Source: Massospora cicadina (taxonomy: Eukaryota > Entomophthoromycota > Entomophthoromycetes > Entomophthorales > Entomophthoraceae). Taken from it: a stretch of DNA of 64,000 nucleotides. The stretch spans positions 1-64,000 of the forward strand of contig JAKSZP010017376.1 in the NCBI GenBank assembly GCA_022478985.1, written 5' to 3'. The notes below the pieces were generated by a model. It worked only from the letters and a program-made list of their open reading frames with translations, ran no database searches and was not told the origin of the DNA. A program made the translations under genes and the position numbers. Shown here one piece after another: positions 56,471-64,000 of this stretch. Position 1 is the stretch's first letter, and each line of letters begins with the position of its first letter.

Positions 56471-57180
56471 GGATGGGGAATTGACGCTGAGTTTCCAAAA
56501 CCCTCTGCCAGTCCTGCAATAATTATGGATGCCCATAGGGCAGTAGGTCATGGAGGGTTGAAAAAGATGCTGGAGTTCTTGCAATCCCGCTACTATTGGG
56601 AGAGTATGCATTACGATGTGCTTGAGACGGTTGGTTGTTGCCATCAGTGCCAAGTGGAGAAACCATTCCATCGAAAGACCACCTACCAGCTAGTTAAGCC
56701 TCAGTTTGCATGGCATACAGTTTCATAAGATGTGGTGGGGCCTCTGCCAACTGGCGCAAACTTCTCCAAATATATACTAGTTGCCATTGACCATTTGACC
56801 AGATGCGTGGAAGCAAGGGCTATCAAGGATTTGGGGGCTGTCACTACTGCCAAGTTCATCCTGGAGTGTGTCATACAGCACCATGGTTGTCCGCAGTTTA
56901 TCCTAATGGACAACGGAACCAATTTCACATCACACATATTGGCCAAGTTGAATGAGCTCATGGCAATCCGCGGGGTCTTAACTACCCCCTACCATCCTGA
57001 ATCTAACGGTATGGTGGAAAGGGTCAATGGGACCTTGGTAAATATTCTATGCAAGCTTGTAAATGAGTGGCCATCAGACTGGAGCACACTTTTATCCACC
57101 GCTGTCTTTGCGTATAATATTAGCTACCACTCAGCAACTGGTAAGAGTCCATTTCAATTGCTCTATGGATGACATCCACC
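56447..57180 (+). pseudogene. Integrase of copy B
   Basis: The N-terminal zinc domain is DAHRAVGHGG (two His) and GCCHQCQVEK (CxxC) at 56447-56728. An in-frame stop at 56726-56728 (VS*DVVGPL) precedes the open core 56732-57172 (146 aa): [33 protein letters not shown] (second Asp), [17 protein letters not shown] (Glu) and [14 protein letters not shown]. The first Asp is in DVVGP. The DDE triad and zinc ligands are therefore all readable, with one stop between them. The tail to about 57480 matches KHKLANIL-type text in other copies. Integrase inserts the cDNA. Confidence 0.9.
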
Positions 57181-57578
57181 GCTGCCTTCATTGCTTTACT
57201 CCTGTGTGAAGGATACTGGCGGAGTCAAACCCCACCGCTAGTTGTCTATATTAACAAACACGCTGATTAGATTCCAAATCAAGGCATATTCCACTGGTCT
57301 TGCCAAAAAGATTTGGGATCTTGTGGCTTATCAATGTAGATGCAGTATTCTTCCACAGTTTGGGGTAGGGGAATTATCCTGTTTCACAACCAACATGGGT
57401 TTGGAAGAAGGAACAAGCTCGCCAGCATATGAAGCAGACCATTTGAGATCACCGAGAAGACTGGGGCTGATGCCTACACCATAAGGAACCTGCAGGTGAT
57501 TGGATAATCAACTGAGTACACGCGAAGTTCCTTTGGCCCTATGAGCAATAGGCACTTATTGTCCAGTCAAGGGGGTAA

Positions 57579-58113
57579 CATCAAGATTTCATTATGACTG
57601 GGTGATAAGCTAGTGTTCCAATAAATTGTAATTAGATGCAAAGCTAGCTCCAAGGGCGAATAATAGGTTAGAGCAATGTGAGGAGTATCAATCAAATCAA
57701 TTAAGGTTCAGAAAATCAAGGAAATTCCGTTGAAGCCTCAATGATCAAACAAATTCTACATTGATAGCGAACTGAGATTGACTAAGCGAAATGTGTCAAA
57801 TCCGTTGAGGAATACTGAGGGTTAAGGGTTGAGCAGAAGAAAGAAGTAAGGAGGTTTTTTGGAAGAAGAAAAGAGAGGAAGAACGAAGAAGTGAGTAGGA
57901 GTAAGTAGAGAGCATAAGCAGAGAGGATCTGCCAGTTTGAATATATTAAAATAAAAGTAGTGAAGCATGGGCGATTGCCTCATATTTTTATATAAGTTTA
58001 TTACGTTTAATTGAGGGGCCAGTGATCTCCATATCGTTTGTCCATTGCTCAGTGGGATAAACCCTGCACAACTTGTTCAGCGGAAATAAGCTATATCCGC
58101 CAAAAAGTTAACA
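57579..58113 (+). repeat. 3' LTR of copy B
   Basis: 535 bp, aligned with the 5' LTR. The first two bases TG have become CA (CATCAAGATTTCATTATGAC), while the end AAAAAGTTAACA is kept. It is preceded by polypurine tract AAGGGGGTAA and followed by TSD ATGGC. Confidence 0.9.
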
Positions 58114-58118
58114 ATGGC

Positions 58119-58926
58119 TATAATTATAACTATAAATTAAATAGGATAACTAATTCACTGTATTAGCAATCCAGTGATTTACCATCCCACATGGGTCTCT
58201 AGTCTTTTTGTCCATGATTTAATCAATTTGTTAGACCAAATATCTTAATCATTCTACTAGTAAGTGGTTATTATTTAAAAATTTCAGTTGAGTAATTCTA
58301 GAGTATTATCCTTTCTCCATTAAGTCTGATATATTAAATTTTTTTGGGTAAGTTGTTGAGAATTGTCAAATATATCTAATAATCTACCATATTTTTCACT
58401 TTAAACAAGCTAAAAAAGCTACAAATTTACAGGTAAGGCAATCAAAATCTATTTTGATTCATCCTAGTAAAATGTGGAAACCCACTCCCAGAACCTGTAT
58501 GCAATCAACCTGTTTGACCCTAAATACTCAATGACTGGGCATCCAAGGGCCACAATACTAATCACTTACTTTAGGAGTTAATTTTAGGCCTCAATTTCTT
58601 TTTAGTTACATTTGAGCAAAGGTCAGTCAACTGGTGGATCCTAAACTGAGTGTTAAAATCTGGTAAGCGTTGCAGGCTGTACTACACATATAAGGACTAC
58701 CCTATCTGCGCTGAACTGGAATCAGATATTGGCCACCACTATTATGAATGTGCCGTTTTCTGCAAGTACTGGTCCACAATGATTTCTCCTTTGAGCATTA
58801 AATTGTTGAATGAGATGCACCCATCGTAGAACCTATTTTCTATGTTAATACTGAAAACATCCTCAATCCATCTGCATGTCTTCCTCTACCATTGTTCTAC
58901 AATGGTTGTACACTTGGTTCTCATTG
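58119..58926. other. Spacer with AT-rich repeat words, no clear gene
   Basis: The minus strand at about 58130-58190 contains CACTGGATTGCTAATACAGTG, which looks like a tRNA anticodon arm, but flanking arms are not recognisable. A TATCCTTTCTCCATTAAGTC word at about 58309 recurs in the 45.6-kb spacer. The stretch 58660-58930 is less AT-rich with short plus-strand ORFs (58842-59060) that I do not recognise. Confidence 0.4.
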
Positions 58927-59643
58927 TCAAAAGTTTAAACAATGAGAGCCCCCATTACAAGGCTTTGGTGTTGAAGTCAATTTGGATTTTATACAATCAG
59001 CTCCATCAGAACACCAAGAGTTTGCACATAATCCCCAGGTTATCAAAAGAGTATCTATAACTCTCCAGTTCCCAGCTTGGCGGTGCACAAAACACTGGGA
59101 CAAAGCAAAGGGGCTTGTCATCAAAGTGAACATATAAATAGCCCAGCAGAGGGAGCTGGAGCTAAGGTGACATATGGATAGGGTGTGTATTATGGTAAAG
59201 ATAATATTAGTTTGAGCAAACAGCAAAACTAGGCTGTGCCTCAAAGGACAGTTCACAACTAAGTTTGTACAGGGCTAGAGTGCACGAGTGACCTGGCTTG
59301 GAGGGAACCTGGTAGGCCCTGTGTTGTACCTGAGGATGTAATTATTTTAAAAGAAATAAACTGGCTAACATCTCATAAGATCTCCTCAAAGAGATCCATG
59401 CACAGGTTCACCCAAGTTGAAATATAGAAAACATAAAACAATTAATGGGTTTATTGGCAAAAATGACCAACAAGAAACTTTGGTCTCAAGCAAACATAAA
59501 AAAGCCAACTTGGGGAAATTATGGTTTACCAAAATTGGTACCAAGCCTTGGTGCACCAATAGGCGCATGCTTCCATTCAAAAGGGTAGCATACTTTAAAA
59601 CTGACCTTACTTGAGTGATTGAGAAAAGTTGAACAAAACCAAG
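58927..59643 (-). pseudogene. Family U copy 3, cut by gypsy F
   Basis: Minus-strand pieces 59386-59649 (87 aa: YATLLNGSMRLLVHQGLVPIL, FLPINPLIVLCFLYFNLGEP) and 58927-59256 (109 aa: TNIIFTIIHTLSICHLSSSS, LCWAIYMFTLMTSPFALSQC, NWRVIDTLLI) match copies 1 and 2. The hydrophobic stretches are again present. Homology ends at 59643, exactly where the LTR of gypsy copy F begins (TGTCACG at 59644). The N-terminal part (equivalent to KDKAG..GEWGFK) should therefore lie beyond the right edge of the window, on the other side of F. Confidence 0.45.
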
Positions 59644-60144
59644 TGTCACGATTCTGATATGACTGGATGGTAAGCCAGAAGTTGGTATGGCAAAAAGGAT
59701 GGAATCTGCCGAGTTGATATATTTTATGGTAATTTGAGCGCTTCAAAATGACGCGATATTGGGTTGCTAGGGAATTCGCCTCAAATCAGGTGATCAGGAA
59801 ATTAACAAATGAAGAATTGGTGGAACCAATGAGATACAGTGAAGTGAATTACTAAGCCATGAAAGCGGTATCATCTGAAGTTGCTACAATACAAGCAAGA
59901 TGAGATGATCAAGAAGGGGTTGGGTGTTAATAGTTTAGAGGTACCAAAACAGTGAGGATCCACTGTGTTTATTATATTAATAAAGAAGTATAGTGGGAGC
60001 AAGTGCTCCATAATTATTAAATAAAGTATATTTCTGTTGTTTCAAGGGCAACGATCTTCATATCATTAGTCCTGTTGCTCAGTGGGTCAAATCCTGCACA
60101 ATATTGATTGTGGCGTATCTCAACGATAATGCTAATTCTAAAAA
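59644..60144 (+). repeat. 5' LTR of copy F
   Basis: 501 bp, TGTCACGATTCTGATATGAC to GCTAATTCTAAAA. The final CA is lost. It holds the family block GTTGCTCAGTGGGTCAAA near 60070. The PBS follows after one base. Confidence 0.85.
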
Positions 60145-60145
60145 G

Positions 60146-60163
60146 TGGTGCTCACTACAGGGG
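60146..60163 (+). promoter_or_regulatory. Primer binding site of copy F
   Basis: TGGTGCTCACTACAGGGG, identical to copies A and B, one base after the LTR. Confidence 0.8.
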
Positions 60164-60212
60164 GCCCATTAATCAATCACATAGACTGATAAGCGTTTCT
60201 CAGTCGCTAGTC

Positions 60213-61178
60213 ATGTCTTATCTGGATTGCTTTACTAATGAATCATCTCAGCACACTTCAACTGTTAAATATGCAGAACTTAAGCTTGCTCTGGATGCTG
60301 TGCTTAAATGGAAGAAGGAGTTTCTGCAAGAATGTTGTATTGACAAGCTGCAACGTTTGATTGCGATGGAAAAATCCATGGATTCTTTAAGCGATTTGAG
60401 TTTGCAGTAAAAGGATCTTCAGATTGGCGTAAAGCCAAATTACTAATGTCCACCCTGGATGTTGGAAGCACCGACCAAGTTACTTGATATCTTCCCAAAA
60501 GTCTGTTACCTTTTGACAAGTGAAGGATACTGTGCTGTGGTTGTTTGGAGGAACTTCAAAAATGACACAATGGAAGGCTGAGTTTTTTACCATTGGGTTT
60601 CAACATAACGAGACCCTCACTGCATTTGCTGATCAATTCTCAGCAGAAGCCCATGTGTTAATTGGGGCAGGAGTTTTAACTGAATGTGACATAAGCATAG
60701 CATTGACCTCTACTGTGAAACCATACCAATAGCTTTTTAATGCCTTGGCTCCATATTTAGAGGTTGACGTACCCTTGCTTAAGCTTGTTCAAATCTTACG
60801 CCGTCTATCTGCTACCTTCCCTCCACTCAATATAGAGCGGAAACCTAGCGCCTCCGCTGCTATCCTTTTTTATTCATAGGAATTATCCCTTCCTGTTCAG
60901 CGTCCAGTCGGCACCCCCTGGCCTTATCATTGATACAAGCCTCGCTTTCAACCCAATTGCCAACAGCAGTTACCTATCAGGAGGGGCCAGGTTACACTGT
61001 TCAATTCCAGCCTAACTCTTGGGTTTGCTCCTTTTACAACAATCAAGGATGCATGTCTTATGGGGTCAATTGCTTTTTGTGTGGTCGCTCTGGGCACCTG
61101 GCTAGAAGTTGTCACAATTGTCGGGTCCAGTACCTACCTCAGGAGCAGTACCATCAGGGAAAAGTCAGAGCGGAGTAG
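60213..61178 (+). pseudogene. gag: gag of copy F
   Basis: ATG 60213 (MSYLDCFTNESSQHTSTVKY), then the short helical part KLALDAVLKWKKEFLQE. It is much shorter at the N-terminus than copy B (about 120 bases of coiled-coil region missing near 60350). The capsid-like part 60400-60732 has KAKLLMSTLDV, VKDTVLWLFGGTSKMTQW and EFFTIGFQHNETLTAFADQF. A stop follows at 60730. The C-terminal piece 60930-61178 has an intact zinc knuckle CFLCGRSGHLARSC (about 61074-61115) and ends GKVRAE at TAG 61176-61178, two bases before the pol ATG. Confidence 0.82.
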
Positions 61179-61180
61179 AG

Positions 61181-62560
61181 ATGGGTCTCTCACCTCTGCT
61201 ATTCTGACCCAAAACGTCCCACCAGAACCTATTCCTGTACCTTCAGTGGAAGTTCCACAGTATGATGACACCTTCTTATATCAGCGACCAGTTGGAGGGG
61301 TGAATGTGCTGACACAAAACAATTCATGGACATAGCAGAAGCAGGCTCTCATGAACAACCAAATCCTTATGCTTGTCATATGTTCGATCACTTTTCTACC
61401 AATGAACCAGATCCATTAGCTGATGCGCTTCTCTTGAAAGGGGTAAACGTGGCCCTCCCTTTGGACGCTATTGTTAAAGAATACCCTAAAGTGGGGAAGG
61501 GTATTATGAGCTTCCTTGGAAATAAAGATCCGTTAAATGTCCATGTCTTAAAAAATCAGATGCATCTTACTCTGAGTGTACTTACTGTGACACTGTCATA
61601 GCAAAAACTTGAGTTTGTGCAATAATTGGTACAGGTGCCCCATTAACATAGTATCCACAAAGTTGGTGTCAAAGTTGGCATTAAAGCCTGACGTGGAGCA
61701 TCATATGGTGTATGGGACTGCAGGCGCAGAAAGCACAAACTCTGAAGTAGCGTACAGCGCGCTATCCTTGCGGTTTGGGTCAATTGTCATTGTAGCCCTA
61801 GCTATAGTGTTACCAAACAATAACTATGACCTGTTAATTGGAACCACTTTTATGCGCCACTTTGGGGCTGTTGTTGATATGATATCGGAGACATTTGAAA
61901 TTATGGGGCAGTGGATTCCAATCTACTTCACTTCCAGAGGAATGCCAAAGGATCTGGCACAAATGAGTCACATTGACCTTGCGTACAGTGATGGAGTGGT
62001 TTTGGTTTGCTATCCTCAGCTAAAGAGCAAGACTCGGGCCCTTCCCCATCAAATTTATGAATATCAAGGGCTACTGCTTAGAGCCGCTGGCTCTATATCT
62101 ATTCCCTTTGGCCATCAGGCAATCATAAGCACTGAGTTAGAGATGGAAGTGCCTGCTGGGCTATATGGGGAGGTCATTGGCCCTATCAACAATCACATTT
62201 TGAGCCCCACGTGGACCCTGGCATTATAATCCTAGGGCATGGGGAGATCAAGGTCTTGGTAGAGAATTTTAAGGAAAAACCAATGCAAATCTGCTGACAC
62301 CATGTAATTGCATTCCTACATTTCATTTCAGTTGAGGAGTTCCTCGGGATTCAAGAGTTTGGGTCATTGGATGACTTTGGTCTTCCTATCGAAACACAGC
62401 CTGACTTAATGGCAGTTTTACCACATATTAAATTTAATGGTGTTAACTGAAGATCAGAAAGATCAAGCGGAAGCCTTATTTCAAAAATACAAAGAGATCT
62501 TTGATATTAATGATCATGATTTAGGGTGCTCCCGAGGAGTGACCCATTGAGTGGACACTG
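61181..62560 (+). pseudogene. Protease and pol N-terminal region of copy F
   Basis: ATG 61181 opens the pol frame. An early indel shifts it into NVPPEPIPVPSVEVPQYDDTF (61060-61335 frame). 61326-61601 continues with GVNVALPLDAIVKEYPKVGK. The protease active site at about 61618-61645 reads AIIGTGAP, with Asp of DTG changed to Gly. 61609-62229 (206 aa) is open: INIVSTKLVSKLALKPDVEH, YGTAGAESTNSEVAYS, IDLAYSDGVVLVCYP and GLYGEVIGPINN. The linker runs to 62560 with shifts. Confidence 0.82.
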
Positions 62561-63425
62561 GGGATCATCCCCCCATCAGATCTCAGACAATCCGCTGATA
62601 TAGAGCAACAGAAGAAGTTGTCACAGCAGAAATTGATAAACTGTTGGAGCAAGGAATGCTTGAACCATCGAAGAACCCATGGGCTTCTCCTGTCCTAATT
62701 GTCAAAAAGAAGGATGGTACTAATTGGGTAGTAATAAACTACCGCAAGCTCAACAGCATTACAAAAATGGACTCATACCCTTTGCCACAAATTGATGATG
62801 CTTTGGACTGGTTGGGGGGAGCTCATTACTTTCCACAATGGATTTAATATCTGGCTATTGGTAGATCAAGCTACCTACGGCGGAACAAGAAAAATGCGCC
62901 ATTATCACATCAAAAGGGCTTTATCAACCAACACATATGCCACAAGGGCTGTGTAATGCCTCAGCTACTTTCCAACGGGCAATGGACACTATCCTTAGCA
63001 ACTTGAAGCTGTCATGCGTTCTTGTATACCTTGACTATATTAACATTTTCTCCCGCATGTTTTCTGAGCACCTTAACCATTTGGAAGAGGTATTCCGCCA
63101 GTTGGCTGAGGCCAACATAAAAGTAAAACCTCGGAAATGTCATTTTTAAGGATCAGCTAGAGTACCTCGGTTTTGTAGTTGATGCAACAGGGCTGAGGCC
63201 CCAACCAGCTAAGGTGGAGGCCATATGGATAATGACTATACCAAGCAGTAAGTGAGATATACCAGTATTTTTAGGGATGGTTGACTACTACCGCTGATTC
63301 ATACCTAACTTTAGTTGTATTGGAAGTCCACTGTTTGAGTTATAAAAAAAGGATGCCACGTTTGTATGGACGGAACACTGTCAACGCTCCTTTGATACTC
63401 TTCAAACCGCATCGATCAATGAGCC
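62561..63425 (+). pseudogene. Reverse transcriptase of copy F
   Basis: 62644-62847 has EQGMLEPSKNPWASPVLIVK, NWVVINYRKLNSITKMD and LPQIDDALDWLGGAHYF; a one-base loss then disrupts FS.MDLISGYW. 62937-63149 has MPQGLCNASATFQRAMDTIL, VLVYLDYINIFSRMF (YxDD is YLDY) and NIKVKPRKCHF. Connection at about 63150-63420 contains YLGFVVDATGL, shifted PNFSCIGSPLFEL and WTEHCQRSFDTLQ. Stops are present. Confidence 0.87.
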
Positions 63426-63426
63426 A

Positions 63427-63980
63427 GTGTTACGCTATCCAAATTTTGAAAAGGAATTTATTGTACAGACGGATGCATCTCTTTCTGCTGTGGGGGCAGT
63501 TCTGTCCCAAAAAGATGATGAAGGGGAGGAGCACCCCATGGCGTACTGCAGCTGGAGCCTGAATAGCCATGAACGTAACTATACTGTGACTGAGCGGGAG
63601 TGCTTAGCAGTGATTTACGCATATAAGCAATCCAGAGTATATCTGCATGGTGTAAAGTTAAAGTCATAACAGATCATGCCTTGTTACGCTGGTTGCAGAA
63701 CCTTAAGGAGCTGGAGGGTCATCTAGCCCAATGGGCCCTTAAATTACAGGCTTACAACTTGAGATTCTTCACTGACCAGGAGAAAAACACCAGAATTCTG
63801 ATTGCTTGTTGAGGCTACCAACTATTGTAGTTACGGCAGAACTGAGAGATACTATGTATGACAAGATGCTCAGTGGAAAGTATGATGATGAGCCGCCCCA
63901 AGTCATCAAGGCGTTGAATGAAATGTGAGCCAATACCTTCCAGTGGAATGGTGAGTTGTAAAAGCAGATTGGCAACTCCA
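63427..63980 (+). pseudogene. RNase H of copy F
   Basis: 63427-63669 (80 aa): LRYPNFEKEFIVQTDASLSA, VGAVLSQKDDEGEEHPMAYC, YTVTERECLAVIYAYKQ and VYLHGVK. The first Asp (QTDAS) and the Glu (EREC) are kept. A shift follows before VITDHALLRWLQNL (about 63663-63705, catalytic Asp kept), then a KHQNSDCLLRLP equivalent near 63790-63820 and ELRDTMYDKMLSGKYDDEPP near 63838-63900. Confidence 0.85.
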
Positions 63981-64000
63981 CAGTAAACTTCCCACGACCC

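Larger units (their letters stand above)
51972..58113 (+). mobile_element. Complete Ty3/gypsy family-1 element, copy B
   Basis: 6142 bp with both LTRs (51972-52504 and 57579-58113) and a perfect 5-bp TSD ATGGC (51967-51971 and 58114-58118). Internal order: PBS, gag, protease, RT, RNase H, integrase, polypurine tract AAGGGGGTAA (about 57569-57578). It is the best-preserved member in the window and serves as the reference for A, C, D, E and F. The LTRs differ at roughly one position in ten by eye, mostly transitions, so the insertion is not recent. Several stops and shifts interrupt gag and pol. No envelope-like ORF and no recognisable chromodomain follow the integrase. Confidence 0.93.
59644..64000 (+). 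mobile_element. Family-1 Ty3/gypsy copy F (runs off the window)
   Basis: 5' LTR 59644-60144, PBS, gag, protease, RT and RNase H, plus strand, colinear with copy B. The window ends just after the RNase H domain, so integrase and the 3' LTR are not seen. It inserted into family-U copy 3. Its frames are interrupted but close to those of copy B. Confidence 0.9.

Noticed and set aside
58119..58200. A tRNA-Ser-like gene suggested by CACTGGATTGCTAATACAGTG
   Set aside because: Only an anticodon-arm-like hairpin is visible; acceptor, D and T arms and a B box are not recognisable.
1..64000. A CRISPR array, bacterial operon or prophage
   Set aside because: No regularly spaced identical repeats, no bacterial ribosome-binding sites or operon structure; the protein content is eukaryotic retrotransposon.

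Overview
The window is eukaryotic, repeat-dominated DNA with no host gene that I can recognise. Almost every readable protein stretch belongs to an LTR or non-LTR retrotransposon, and nearly all are broken by stops and frameshifts. Moderately GC-rich element bodies sit in very AT-rich spacers. The mixture (Ty3/gypsy elements, a second gypsy family with a chromovirus-like reverse transcriptase, and L1/Tx1-like LINEs with an ORF1 zinc knuckle and a C-terminal zinc motif) would fit a large, transposon-bloated genome, possibly fungal. The host lineage cannot be settled from this window.

Layout. 1-4.3 kb: decayed minus-strand 'family 2' gypsy (gag module, protease, RT, start of RNase H) with a second gag module at the left end. 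4.3-8.2 kb: an unrecognised ORF and two copies of an unrecognised repeated coding family ('family U'). 9.2-14.0 kb: minus-strand remnant of 'family 1' gypsy (copy D), split in the RT domain by a compact 1.8-kb LTR element. 14.0-18.3 kb: plus-strand family-1 copy E, truncated in RNase H. 18.3-20.1 kb: unrecognised plus-strand coding block. 20.1-37.6 kb: a nested stack. A family-2 element is interrupted by family-1 copy A (22335-36337). Copy A's 5' LTR is interrupted by full-length LINE A, and its 3' end by an AT-rich non-autonomous element. 37.6-40.1 kb: 5'-truncated family-1 copy C. 40.3-45.6 kb: full-length LINE B, in opposite orientation to LINE A. 46.3-51.7 kb: full-length LINE C, a divergent relative. 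52.0-58.1 kb: complete family-1 copy B with both LTRs and a perfect TSD. 58.9-59.6 kb: third family-U copy, cut by family-1 copy F, which runs off the right end.

How it works together. The elements are layered by insertion, and target-site duplications (TSDs) can be read for several of them: ATGGC for copy B, GGCAT for the compact element, 15 bp for LINEs A and B, and 14 bp for LINE C. Copy A has a 5-bp TSD in which each side carries one substitution relative to the empty site preserved in a paralogue at 3359-3363. Within family 1, the PBS, a gag-stop/pol-start junction (TAG-AG-ATG) and an unusual asparagine at the second position of the RT YxDD box recur between independently decayed copies. 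They may therefore be family traits rather than random damage. The items most likely to be new are the compact LTR element, family U, the AT-rich internally repetitive element at 22.5-24.4 kb, and the gag-pol junction. All boundaries and motifs were read by eye without database searches.
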